DNA from: Echinometra lucunter
Taxonomy: Eukaryota; Echinodermata; Echinoidea; Camarodonta; Echinometridae
Assembly: GCA_029962745.1 (NCBI GenBank)
Contig: CM057157.1
Location: forward strand, 22,264,916-22,328,915
Direction of reading: 5' to 3'
Length of the DNA stretch: 64,000 nt
Under the pieces are notes generated by a model. It searched no databases. It was not told the origin of the DNA and was given only the letters and a program-made list of their open reading frames with translations. This document shows positions 51,505 through 63,250 of the stretch, in pieces (position 1 is the first letter of the stretch; every line of letters starts with the position of its first letter). Both the position numbers and the translations under genes were made by a program.

Positions 51505-53042
51505 AATAAGAGTGAGACCGCAAGATCGTCGTTATAGCGAGTTTCCTATAGGTTGAATGGGCCTGTCATATGAATCCCCCCCCCCCCTAAAAAAATTGCA
51601 CTCCACACTTCACATGACTGAATGAGGCATGCACCACACCATCTCAACGTATAATGACAATCCCACATGTCGTCACTGGTATTACTATTCATCACGTGAT
51701 CGGTCGCGAAGAACAAATCAAGTTGCAATTCGTCACGCCTCCGTGATCGGGACATTGCCTCGTTGCAAATCAATATTATTCGCCCGACCGGACCGCCCAC
51801 TCGACCACATTCAATTCCGTCTCGCTTTCTGGCTGCCTGGAGAGTCTCCAGACACGTGAGGATCAGATCGAGTTCTGTGAATGAATTTCGGGTTGTAACT
51901 TATTAATTAGCCTTCATAAATTCTGTATATCAATTACTCCTGCCTCGCACCCTCCTCTTTCTCACCAGAATTGCCTCCATATTCTCTTCGAAATTCGATT
52001 TTTTTTTTCTCCATTTCTGAACTTTCTACCTCATTCTCACTCATCACGTTAATTCGGCCATAGCACTCTTCCCCTCCCCCATCTCTCTCACACTTACAAC
52101 ATTAATACTCTCCTAATCTTTGATACTGACCTCAAAATGAACCCTTTCCACCCCCCCCCCCCCCCACCTTAATTGAATCCTCTGATAGAATAATGGGTGT
52201 CATATTGACAGACAATGGCGAATCCAACTTAAATTATCACACACTTGGCGTGCCCACCCCCCCCCAAAAAAAAAAAAAACACATATTGCCCGCAAATAAA
52301 GGGGAGGGGATGAAATAGATTCACCACAAGCCTTATAATGTGGCTGTCACAGTCATCAACGGCAGCAGCAATAGTAGCTATGAGATTGTCACATCCCTCC
52401 GAGTTTAAAATTTTATTTCTTCAAATTTACGGCTTTGGGGCTTTGCTGGATAACAAGCAAAGTCATTGCTTTGTGAATGATTTATCTAGCAATGTCTCTT
52501 TTCCATTTCTCGTTTTGGAAAAATGAACCTCTGACGGAAAACTTAGCTAATTGCATGATGGCATTGTATCTTGCCAGCTAGTTTGAAAATACGACTTTTC
52601 TTTTTTTTTTTTTTTTCATTTTCTCTCTCTTTTTTTTTTCCTTATTTAGGTTATTTCTTACTTTTAAAGCAATAAATAACCTAAATAAGGGGAAAAAAAG
52701 AAAGAAATTAAATTAAAATAATCGTATGCAAATGTACTCAGAAAGCCCCTATGAAACAAAAAATCATAGTGAACAAACGAGACACTGAATAAAGTTGTCA
52801 CTTTTTTTGGTGAGGGGAGAAAAATAATCTTTATTTATCCAAATAGTAATACATAACGACGATTGGGGAGAAAACGAATCAAAAACCTGACGTAAAACCA
52901 GAGATGTTGAAATCCTTGATCGAGTAAATGAAGGAGTCCAGGAGAACACGATGCAATAAACAATACCGAGAAGCAAGACGAAATGGAAGATGGACAAATC
53001 GAGACGTTTTTCTTGACGACGAAGCTCGTGCTTGGGAGGCTT
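51505..53042. other. Intergenic or 3' flank, no gene recognised
   Basis: Several poly-C and poly-A/T runs are present (for example about 51577-51588, 52151-52166). A 17-bp-arm hairpin lies at 52632-52692 (CCTTATTTAGGTTATTT and complement). The right part may include the 3' UTR of the peptide gene. Confidence 0.4.
52830..52835 (-). terminator. Candidate polyadenylation signal of the antimicrobial peptide gene
   Basis: AATAAA on the minus strand, about 450 nt after the stop codon of the six-cysteine form and 210 nt after the stop of the possible alternative last exon. It is the first AATAAA seen downstream. Confidence 0.4.
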
Positions 53043-53187
53043 TTAGACGGTGGCACCTGAGTAATAGCAAAAAAAAAAAAAAACCAAACAAACAAACAAA
53101 CAAGTTCAAGAAAACGAATACTTTTGTGCGGTCCACTTATGTTAGGGTCTTTTCATTCACTTAATGGTTGTGTTTGTTAGTTTGTTT

Positions 53188-53236
53188 GTTGGACACGCCA
53201 ATATTAACTGCGGCAGTTAATATTAGCGCGTCCAAC
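53188..53236. repeat. Near-perfect 49-bp palindrome
   Basis: GTTGGAC-CGC-AATATTAACTGC meets GGCAGTTAATATT-GCG-GTCCAAC at the centre CTGCGGCAG, with only two mismatched positions. It would form a stem of more than 20 bp. It lies just downstream of the peptide gene stop codon, within its probable 3' UTR. Confidence 0.7.
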
Positions 53237-53281
53237 AATATAGTGAAGACAGCCCCCGCCCGGGCGCGTCCCTGCTTCTTC

Positions 53282-53391
53282 TTATTTGAAGGCACAGTCA
53301 TTCAGTGCAGTCACAACGACACGCGCGATACATCCTAAAGGCATTTTATCCCAACCCTCTTGCCAGTTTTCCATCCAATGCTCATCATGTT

Positions 53392-53434
<43 letters not shown>

Positions 53435-56400
53435 TATGAGTTGGTAGTAGGATGCCATAAAAAATAAAATCATATATTTTAAAAGAAAACGGAGCGTAGC
53501 TCTCAAAAATGAAAGGCGAAGTCACACTCTTCGTCAGTGCCCATGGTGTGACAAAAAGATGTTAATCAAAATCCGTTTCTGAAAGAGACGAAAAAATACG
53601 TCTGTTCATGGGCAGACGGATTGGGCACTGACGAAGAGTGTGACTTCGCCTTTCATTTTTGAGAGCTATGCTCCGTTTTCTTTTAAAATCTATGATTTTA
53701 TTTTTATGGCATTCTACTACCAACTCTGATTCTTGTATTATCTAGATGCCAAGCAGACTAATTTTCAATTATGTGTAGGTATTGGGAAATAACTCATACT
53801 TAGTATGCGTCAGTCATCCCCTTATGCTATCACTATGGTTGTAGATATCTAATTGACTTGATAAACGAAATGATAACCTTTTTTTCGAAGAACGGAGATA
53901 AACAAATATACTCAAAGAATACGTTTTGGTGTGCTCGCCATCCTGAAATATTTTATAAACATTTAATTTTGGCATGCAAGAAAATAGATGTACGACCTAT
54001 CAAAAATTGCGGTCACTCCCCTCCTCTTCTGTTGTTTAGTGTGTGAGAAATCTTATAGTTGGGAATGTTTTTTCTTGCATGTTTCAGCAATGGTAACTGT
54101 TTGGTTTCAGGCATGTTGCATTACTAAAACATAAACGTTCAAAATGTGAGCTTTGAATTCACTCATAAACGCAATTTATTGTCATGAAGTATTTTGGAAG
54201 AAAGAATTTTTTTTTCTTACCACCGTGACAGAAAACGGTCTTCCTGCTCCTCCTGTTACACCAGCACTCGGTGTCACCTCGTGGGCAAGCTATGGGAAAA
54301 ATATTTGGGGGGGGGGGGAGGAGAGAAAAGGATAAATAAATTTCAGGGGTGGATCCTGGGTTTTTGGAAAGACGAAAGTGCATTTTTAAACGAAATAAAA
54401 AAATAAGTGCGAAATCAGTTTTCGAATCGTTGCTAATGTCGTTGTTCGTATCCTTTTTAAGATGTGGTTTTAAAGTATATGGTTTTTCCTTTTTGTGTGT
54501 TGCTTAGGGCAGTGACATCCCCCAACCCCCCCCCCCCTCCCCCCCCCCTCCCGCCTCCTCGCAACAGAGGAAAGGCAAAATGGGAAAAGAGGGGAAGAAT
54601 AAAAGAGAATTTAAAAAAATAATAAAGTGATAATAGAGATATAAGGGGAAAGAGAAACTATCTCTGTTTAAAAGAAACATGAAATAGAATGATATTATGT
54701 AATTACATTTTCTGCATAGTTATTTCCCTTCACATATATTCGTCCTAATAGTCTAGGAACATGAAACAAAACACAGCCTCATACAGGCAATCTAATGATG
54801 AAATGCTGATTGTTTATTGACTGACTGATTAAGCATCAATCTGTTGTCAGAAACATTCAGCCCTTTTCTGAAGATGATCACCAAACAGGAAGCACTGGGA
54901 TACTGGTAAAGGCCCTTGCCTCTTATACATGTTATATGAGAGGTTCTGGGTTCGAGCCTGGCTTAGTGCTTACATCCTTGGACAAAGTGGTTAACCCATA
55001 TTTGTGTTTTTCAACCCTGGATCAAATAGGAACCCAGCTAGCAATTGCTGGGGTGATGATAAATGCAGGCTCTCAGGAAGAACAATATTGATACTGGTGA
55101 GACTTCCCTGGTTTAACACTTTTCGAACAAGAGCAGGGCAAAAGCCCGGTGCATAGTGGTACATCTGCACTTCCCTATTAGTTATATCGGGAGGAGAGAC
55201 TCGAGGGTCACAGCTATTAAGTTTGCTTTTCCCCTCCCAAGGGTAGGTGATGCCAAATATTTGATATTAATAGTGATAATAACAATTCTAGTAATAGTAA
55301 TAATAATGATGATGATGATGATAATGATGATGAGGAGGAGGGGGAGGAGGAGGAGGATGATAATCCGTTCTTCGCATGTCACATTATGATTTGATATCTC
55401 CATACGCTCAAAAAGGACTTTGGATATTTTTGACCCTACAGACAAACTTGAAAAACTTCAAACTGACAACTAGGGTAACTCTATCAATAAAGCATCAGTA
55501 GATTATTTATTTCTGTCAAGTTAATGTTGCAGTATTGCATCAAACTAACAATATTCGAAACTTATCCGTGCATGCATCAAATTAACTTCAGTCTTTCACT
55601 AAGGTGCTACGTTCAACTTCTAAGTCCCGGCACCTCAAAGGGACGCCCTTCCCCACTGTATTCTGCTTCCCCATCCGATAGGATGGCGATTTGTGTGCAT
55701 ACATCCGCCACCAAAAAAGTCCTGCTGTTGCTGTCCTTTACATGAAATAAGTTTGTTTGTCACTATGTACATCTATGCAAACTATAGTATTTATTTGAGA
55801 TGGCTGAACAGATAGCATAACACTGCTTGTTAAGTGATGAGTATAATTATGAAATCAAGTTATACACTTTTATCGAAAACTACAGGACAAAGGCCCTCAA
55901 TGCTAGTATGAGGCTTTATAATGAATGTTTGTTAGTAAATTCAGATACATACTTTGGTGTTATTGTAATTTTTTACCCTTATGGGTGCCGTTGCATAAAA
56001 CTTGCTATTATATTAACTTTGCCATCAATGGTAACTTTCATGGAGTACTGGATTTTGATTGGTTGTTGAGCAACGTTACCATGGTAGTTACCTTTGATGG
56101 CAAAGTTACTATAATAGCAAGTCTTTATGCAACTGCACCCTGATGTCTCACGTTTCAGCCATTAACGTTACTGAAGGTTGCCTAGATGAAATACAGAAAC
56201 TTTCCGCACATAAGAACAAAAGCTATGGTCCATAAAGTTTGAATCACCTCTTCTGCAAATATTTGCATGCGTTTTGTTACCGTATCTGTACAATTCATTA
56301 TGGTAACATAGTTATCTTAAAATAACTTAAATCATGGTCATATTTTGGTACAATATTGAGCATGGTGAGCTGTATAATTTGCGCAGAGCATAACAGATGA

Positions 56401-57964
56401 AATACTGAATCGATAAATAAATAGAAAAATAGATAAATAAATGAATGAATTAATTAATTGATTAATTATTTAATTCATAAATAAATTAATACGCAGTAAA
56501 TAACTGAATAAAGAAAATAAGTGAATGATACATGAAGATAATTTTTAAAGAAGAGCTTTTTGGTACATGTAACGGAAGAATGGAGGTGAAAAACACATGT
56601 GGTGAAGAATGAACAGACATATACGGCAGAAATCGTTAATCCAAAGAGTGTAAGATGAAAGGGGAAAAAATCATTATCTCCGCTCAAACGCTATTTTTGA
56701 TATCTAAAGCCACTAAGCAAAGTTACTATAATAGCAAGTCTTTATGCAACGGCACCCTGATGTCTCACGTTTCAGCCATTAACGTTACTGAAGGCTGCCT
56801 AAATGAAATACAGAAACTTTCCGCTCATGAGAACAAAAGTTATGGTCCATGAAGTTTGAATCATCTCTTCTGCAAATATTTGCATGCGTTTTGTTACCGT
56901 ATCTGTACAATTCATTATGGTAACATAGAAGAATGGAGGTGAAAAACACATGTGGTGAAGAATGAACATACTCCAAAGAGTGTAAGATGAAAGGGAAAAA
57001 AAAATCATTATCTCCGCTCAAACGCTATTTTTTATATCTAAAGCCACTGAGTAACTTTTAAAAATGTGAGCTGCATCGGCCTACATGCTATCAGTGTATA
57101 ATATACCCTGAAAATGCACTTCTAAAGCATCATCTTGCTTCACAAAAAGTGAAATTGTTCAAGTGACGGAAAATGCTCGACCTTTTTTACCCCATTACAT
57201 TCCTGGCTGTTTATTTATCCCTCTTAATATGTTTATAACACAGACATAAAATTCAACTATCTAATCAACCTTTTTGTATTATTTATTTCTCGATCACCAC
57301 AGTGACTAGATTCCAGTAATTGCTTTTCCATGTTTACTTTTGTATTATGCGCTAATAATGATAATTATCATTAGCATTATCATCGTTCAGACGCAAATTC
57401 AAATCTTATATTATACTGCAAAAAGATGTTTAAAATATTTTCTTTTCTTTTGCTTTTTTTAATATCCTTCTCGTCTTATTGTCTTTGTAGTGTGTCATTA
57501 TTTACCTGATATGTCTTGTCAACGGTAATGCAAGGGGATCAACCTCGATAAGCCTCTTTGGTTTTTGGTGATCCCTCCATATTCTATTTTTTTCTTCTTT
57601 TTTTTTCATGTTTCACCTCCTGTATGTATTAGTGTGTGATGAGTTCTTGTATTTTCACGTTGTTTTTATGAATTTGTATATGAAAATAAATGAAATTAAT
57701 AGTGCTGTTATTATTATCATTATTATTATTATTATTATCATCATCATCATCATTATTACAGGAGATAAGACATTCTAGAGTCAACTTACCGAAGTACTTG
57801 TTGATTTTAGATCCCCTCTTTTGAGCCATGAAGAGTTCTTGCATTTCGGGATCGCGCTTCATGAACTCGATATCAGCTGCCTCGTCATCGTCGTCGAATT
57901 CAAAGTCAGCCACGACGGCGACAACGAGAAGAGCAGCGAGGAGGAAGAAGAGAGCCTTGGCCAT
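53282..57964 (-). CDS. Six-cysteine cationic antimicrobial peptide precursor, strongylocin-like
   Basis: Three coding exons join in phase to 98 codons: 57964-57790 (donor GTAAGT), 54289-54221 (acceptor CCCATAG, donor GTAAGA) and 53334-53282 (acceptor CCTTTAG, stop TAA). A 5' non-coding exon ends at 58508 (donor GTAAGA) and splices to 57967, three bases before ATG. Residues 1-19 are a signal peptide (MAKALFFLLAALLVVAVVA). Residues 20-50 are an acidic prosegment with a DDDDE run, ending in KR. The predicted mature peptide is 48 residues, net charge about +6, with Cys at 60, 67, 69, 79, 83 and 95 (spacing 6, 1, 9, 3, 11) and one Trp between the second and third. This size, prosegment and six-Cys layout fit the sea-urchin strongylocins, membrane-active host-defence peptides of coelomocytes. 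The family name is inferred. The last exon is the least certain: its acceptor has a weak pyrimidine tract. Confidence 0.72.
53394..53431. repeat. (TA)n microsatellite
   Basis: An uninterrupted AT dinucleotide run in the last intron of the peptide gene, next to the left arm of a foldback element. Confidence 0.9.
53432..53731. mobile_element. Foldback MITE in the last intron of the peptide gene
   Basis: Arms 53432-53542 and 53623-53731 are about 110 bp each and nearly perfect inverses: GAGTTGGTAGTAG, ATTTTAAAAGAAAACGGAGC, CTCAAAAATGAAAGGCGAAG and TCACACTCTTCGTCAGTGCC. The loop is about 80 bp. The left end abuts the TA microsatellite. Confidence 0.85.
54890..55160 (+). mobile_element. Possible tRNA-derived SINE
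   Basis: A pol III B-box match GGTTCGAGCC (54949-54958) lies about 45 bp after an A-box-like TACTGGTAAAGG. The head is bounded by GCACT and AGTGC, as in a tRNA acceptor stem. The T-arm does not pair well, so a functional tRNA gene is unlikely. The tail (to about 55160) is unrelated to tRNA. It lies in an intron of the peptide gene, opposite strand. Confidence 0.45.
55983..56140. mobile_element. MITE of 158 bp
   Basis: GGGTGCCGTTGCATAAA-ACTTGCTATTATA at the left is mirrored at the right by TATAATAGCAAG...TTTATGCAACTGCACCC. Inner GCCATCAATGGTAACT and AGTTACCTTTGATGGC extend the arms to over 60 bp. Confidence 0.75.
56101..57050. repeat. Local tandem duplication, second copy internally deleted
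   Basis: 56101-56717 is repeated at 56718-57050. Copy 2 is highly similar at both ends (CAAAGTTACTATAATAGCAA start; CGCTCAAACGCTATTTTT and TATCTAAAGCCACT end) but lacks about 260 bp of the middle. The duplication starts inside the right arm of the MITE at 55983-56140. Confidence 0.85.
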
Positions 57965-58507
57965 GTTCTGTAGCGCGAAAAGGGTGATATAAAAAAAAAC
58001 AAATATGAATTTATTATTGATATTTTTTTTTAGAAAAATGATCAGGAGTGCACTTATTGTGACGTTAGTGAGATAATGATTAAGTGACAACACCCCGTTT
58101 GCTTCTGCTTCCTTCGATGTGATTAGTCTCATTAAGGAAAACTGACGCATGCTGACATATGCAAGTTTAAGAAAATTACTGTGGTAAAAATTTCCACTTT
58201 TTATTACTTTCTATTGATGATTATCAAGATAATATGCATTATTATGAAAAATAAGGCAACGATTTAATGAATCCAGACACTAACAAGGAAGGTATTTGAC
58301 ATAACTCTATATGTGTCACAGAAGAGTTATTTGACATCTAGTAGTCCACTGATGATGAAAGCGTTGGAGTACAAAAATTTTTTCCAAGGATGAAATAAGA
58401 TCGCTTCATCTGGCAGAAATATCGCTTTGTTTAAAAGATGATGCAAGTTTAGAAGACCCATATCTATTCGCCTATGAATTTAAAGCAAAAAAAGGGAAAT
58501 TTCTTAC

Positions 58508-58601
58508 CTGTATTTGGTATATGTCGGGGATGGATTCAAGTGTCAGTTCACGATGAGGTTTGGAATCTGAAAGGACGATTCCACTTCCCACGGGTTATAT
58601 A
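58508..58601 (-). promoter_or_regulatory. TATA-box promoter and 5' non-coding exon of the peptide gene
   Basis: On the minus strand TATATAA (58601-58595) lies about 30 bp before the expected transcription start near 58570. A short non-coding exon would then run to the donor CAG-GTAAGA at 58508. A TATA promoter close to a short leader exon fits a strongly inducible secreted-peptide gene. The exact start site is inferred. Confidence 0.6.
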
Positions 58602-58675
58602 TCTCCTTCCTAGCCGTCACGCCCTGGAAGATACTTGATCTCCAATTAGAAAACTGGTCTCGTCTGGGTTGCCAT

Positions 58676-59400
58676 GGGAGATAGAGAGAGGGAGAGAGTG
58701 GGGAAGGAGAGAGACGGGAAGGGGGAGAATGGGAGACAGAAAGGGGAGTAAGAGAAGAGAAACAGTGAGAAAGAGAAGTTAAGGAGAGATGGGGATTGGA
58801 AGAGATGCAGAGGGGAGAGATGATAAGTTAAGAGAAGTAGAGAGGCGGGGTGAGAGTTAGAGACGGTTAGGCAAAGTATGGAAGGAGTAACATAGTAAAA
58901 GAGGAGAGAGATGTATCAGGAGAAAACATGGTGAGAGTGGAGTTAGGGAGAGATGGGAGGAAATGAGATTATAAGACGAAAAGAGGAAGAGATAGAGAGA
59001 GGGGGAAGGGGAGTTAGAGACGGATGGTCAATAAGGAGATCTATGATGTGTGAGAAGACTAAGAGAGGAAAAGAGAGGGAGAGAGAGAGAGAATGGGGCA
59101 TGGAAACAAATGAATATGGAGAAAGAAGGCGGGGAGATACAAAGAGGGGGAGGGGTGAAGAGGACCTGGTGTTTCAAAGCACTCAGTCGAGGAGAAGGGT
59201 TGTAATTGATACTTTTACGCTCAGCAGTCCAAATTTCCCAATTCCTTTACTCATTTTTCGCTTCATACATCAGGGCAGGGAAAAGGAGATACAGAGATAA
59301 AAACACCGACTTAAAAAAAAAAAGGAGGGAGACGTCGGGATGAAAGACATAAAACAGTGAGATGTAGAGAGAAAGAGAAGAAGGAGAAGTGGCGACATTG
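58676..59400. repeat. Long purine-rich (GA) tract upstream of the peptide promoter
   Basis: About 700 bp of plus strand dominated by GAGAGA/GGGGAGA/GAAGAG blocks, interrupted by about 120 bp of mixed sequence (about 59160-59275). The open frame 58953-59300 is Glu/Arg/Gly low complexity and not considered a gene. Confidence 0.8.
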
Positions 59401-59881
59401 AGATCTAATTAATAACGATTCGCTGACGTTGATCGCCTTGACAAGGTTGACCATGAAAGTGGTAAAAATAGCTCAATAACAGCATGTTTTCATTAAATGT
59501 CGAGATATGCTTTTATAATAACTGATTAATCGAAAGCCTTCTCTCTCTTCATCTTATACATTTTTTGAAGGAAACTTAGTGTACTGATTTTTATGTGAAT
59601 AGCTGATGCCGCCTGTAGGACCTATACTAATAAGTTTTTTTGTGTGTTTTTTCTTTCCCTGATAGATACACTAAGAATTATGATACTATTTTAATCTCTT
59701 TGAATGTATGTGACTTGAAATAATACATTTTCCCCTCACTACCACTTAGTCTCATGAACACGAAAATATAAATGAATTGCTGATTATTACACCCCATAAT
59801 ACCATCAGTGTAGTAAACTTCTTTCATTTTGGTATGACGTTATTATTTGGAAGGCGGGTTGGAAGATTAATGGAATGTATC

Positions 59882-60195
59882 CCAGGGGTGTGTTTCATAA
59901 AGCTGTTCGTAAAGTTACGAATGACTTGAATATGGCATACCAAATGGAATCATCAGTCATTATAAATTACATCAGCTAAAGGTGAAATATGCAGGCATAG
60001 ATTAACATTACTTTCTTCACAAACATTTTTATTGCGAAGTATCTTTTTGGCCAAAATTTAACTGAGATTATGGGAAATGCAGTCACACTTTGTTAAAATG
60101 TCAGGAAATCTTTAGACATCCCATTTGGCACTTCATATTCAAGTCGTTCGTAAAGTCATTCGTAACTTTACGAACAGCTTTATGAAACACCCCCA
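59882..60195. mobile_element. MITE, copy 2 of the family at 38739-39072
   Basis: It shares GGGGTGTGTTTCATAAAGCT at the left, GGGAAATGCAGTCACACTTT inside and AGCTTTATGAAACACCCCC at the right with the intron 19 copy. Small indels separate the two. Confidence 0.8.
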
Positions 60196-61894
60196 GGTCC
60201 GTAAAGCATTTAGGCTACATGCAGATAACGAACGTGTCAACATAACCCATGCTATACAGATCAAGATAAAGGGATCTGAATAGCCTTAATCTGTCTCCAC
60301 TGTTAGGTATGTGAAAATGAGCAAATCAATACAACTGCCTAGGACCATGTGACAACTGCATAGCTTTTCGATACATCGCACCGAAAACAAGGACAACATG
60401 AAGCCCAACAAATGAGGCATTGACAATTTTGGAAGGTCATATACATTGGCGTAAATCCCGGGGGGGATGGCGTGTACAAATATCCCCCCCCCCCACTTTT
60501 TAAGAAAGAAAATATATTTTAATTAATCCGTTAGTAAAATCTTTGAATATCTGTCATAAACAACCATCATATTTTAGAATTTCTATTTGAAAATGCGATT
60601 GAAAACCAAAAAAGTGGTTATTTTTGGCTCGCTCGCTTCGCTCGCTCGCAAAATAAATATTAAAATGTGTGTAGGGGGGTCTGTGGGGGTCAGTGAGGGT
60701 GTGTGCTTATACTTAAGTGTGAGATCGACAGAAAAAAAAATCGTCAAAAAAGTCAATCATCCCCACTCCTCAGAGTGGATTTACGCCGGTGGTCATATAA
60801 TTCCAACTTGACGCAAGTAGAACGTGATAATAAGAAACTTATGACGCCGTATCATTGATTTACCTGCTATTTTGTTTTGTTCTTATTTTTTCATTAAGGT
60901 ATATTTTGCTTACATTTGTTTTGTTTTCTGCGTAGATGCTCCTCATTATTTTTATAACCAGTAGACAATAGATGTGCTGATTAATGTTTGTGGAGATGTC
61001 GAAAAGTCAAAAGGTATTTTATCAGAAATACGAAAGTCATGAGTTCGAGTCCAGCTACTACTCTCTAACGTCAACGAAAATTCTTTCTACTTCTTGTATA
61101 CTTTAAGTTTCGTATAGCGTACTTAAATTTTATTGCCAACTTATATCAGTTGCTAGATATCAGATTATATTATTTTCATGCTATATTATAATTTTTTTTT
61201 GTTTTGAAACATGAGAAGAAAAAATACTTTTGAACTTTAACGTAACTTTCCATTCCCCATTTAGGTGGTAGCTTGGCACCTTGTATGAAGGAATACCTTC
61301 GAAGCAGTGAGCACCAAAAATTCTTAGCCTTGTTAAAAAGTGGACTATTGGGGCGCCTCGGTCACGTTGTCTAGTGGATATGACCCTTATTGCGGGATTA
61401 TTGTCTTCGGATTATGAACATTCTCTGGCCAACTATCAACATCATCATCCTATAAATCATTGTCAGAACCTACACCATAATCATCATCGCTGTCATGATT
61501 ATAATCGCCACCACCATCATGACTATCAACATCAATATCATCACATCGTTATCATTACTTTCAACATCGTCGGCTTCGTCATTATCGTCATCATTTTCAC
61601 AACAATCACCAACTTCTTAGCCATCATCATCATTATCGTTTTTATTTATCGTCATCATCATCTTCATCACCCAAAATCACCACCATCATCATTACCACAA
61701 CCGTCCGCAAAAGCACCATCGCCATAGTTGTGGAAGGTTAACTGTGCTCACACGTGATTGTTAATGTTCAGCAGAATTTTTCCTTTTTAGTCAATTTTCA
61801 TGTCATCACAATATCAGAAGGCAATATAATATGTTCTAGTTATACGGTTCCAATATTGAAAAGTGAAAAATGATTTCTCATTATCCCCCCCGCC

Positions 61895-61967
<73 letters not shown>

Positions 61968-63250
61968 CTCTCATTTCAGTTGTGTTTATGGCGGTGGATA
62001 ATTATGGTATGAATTCTGAAGCGTTTTTCGGGAATCCAGCTGCGAGAGTTACCACGCAAAAGCATTGGAACATGTAAATACTGATAGAGAAAGACTACCT
62101 TCCGGGCGCGTTCTGACCTTGAGTTCAAAACTTTTAACTCAAGGTCGGAGCCCAGATTTACACTCTTCTCTACGAATGACACAAAAACTCTATCAGTTGT
62201 AATATAAGCCAACATTTTTTATAAGCTTTTGTTGAAGTTAAATAGCCATCCCATAAATTTGCTATTCTTTTTATTTTTGTTGTTGCTGTTGTTGTTATCA
62301 ATTTTGTTTTTGTTCTTGTTTTTGTAATTATGATTATTCTTGAAGCAGTCTTGATTGATACTACCTTTTCCTCCATTCTTCAAATCGTTTTATAACATTT
62401 TATACAAAAAGGTGTATTCAAAACTCATTCAGTTAGTGAGGCACTGTTATTATGTCTTCATGTTTGCAGACCAATCTATTTTAGTACCATACCAATCTGC
62501 CAATACACAACAGGGAGTGAGAACGCACGCACATGTTGTGGGAGAGCACACAACATCTGGCGTTGCTCGCCTTGCCGAAGCGAAGCGAAAAAAGCACGTC
62601 ATTTTCCGGCCCGACGGGTATGCTAGAGATGCATGTTATTGGGAGCTGAAAGAGAACGGAAATCATCAGAACAATAATCGATTCTGACACATTAATTGAA
62701 TGAAAACAGTTGCAGTCTAATAAGTAGTAATAGCCGAATAAAAGTATCCTTTTTATTGAATGTTCAGGTAATGATGGCTAAATATAAAGCCAAAATTATT
62801 GAAGCTGATGATTGTTAAAATCCTTGCGAAGCACACACATTCCCTTCATTAAGTGTTCTATTTTTACTCACATCTTGTTAAACAAAAAGTTGACTCAAAC
62901 GGAAGTTAATAATAGCTTATTAGTAAGATAGGATAAATGCACTTATACTTTGTTTATCCATGGTTTATCCGAGCGTTGTTTGTAAAACACAAAACAGAAT
63001 AAGCTCTGTGACACTCAATAATCTTCTATATTCAAAATTTGCGGGCAAAAAAAAATCAAAATGAACGAAAACACTACTAAATGTATAATTAGTTAGGTCC
63101 GCTTAATAGCTATATACCATACCCTTATTCTTCTTTTTCATTTTCTTTTCTCTTTCACTTCTTTTAAAACAAAACTTTCTAAATCATTTAGACAAAAAAT
63201 AATAATTTACATTACCTGAAGAGAGAAGACATGTTTTAAGAATGTTGTGT

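Noticed and set aside
53282..53506. Longer minus-strand frame with DEHWMENWQEGWDK, briefly reminiscent of thiopurine methyltransferase N-termini
   Set aside because: The upstream part is TA microsatellite and the resemblance is too short; the same frame downstream of 53334 fits the last exon of the peptide gene.
57629..58150. 173-aa minus-strand open frame
   Set aside because: Only the part from 57964 to 57790 is coding; the N-terminal extension precedes an acceptor and the C-terminal Asn/Asp runs are intron microsatellite.
61035..61400. GAGTTCGAGTCC and GTCTAGTGGATA, tRNA-like boxes
   Set aside because: They are about 330 bp apart in the wrong order for a tRNA or SINE head.
61374..61727. 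His/Ile-rich 117-aa frame
   Set aside because: It is a degenerate ATC/CAT repeat without other coding signs.
62355..62687. 110-aa plus-strand frame with a basic C-terminal half
   Set aside because: No family resemblance, no splice context and no start-site support.
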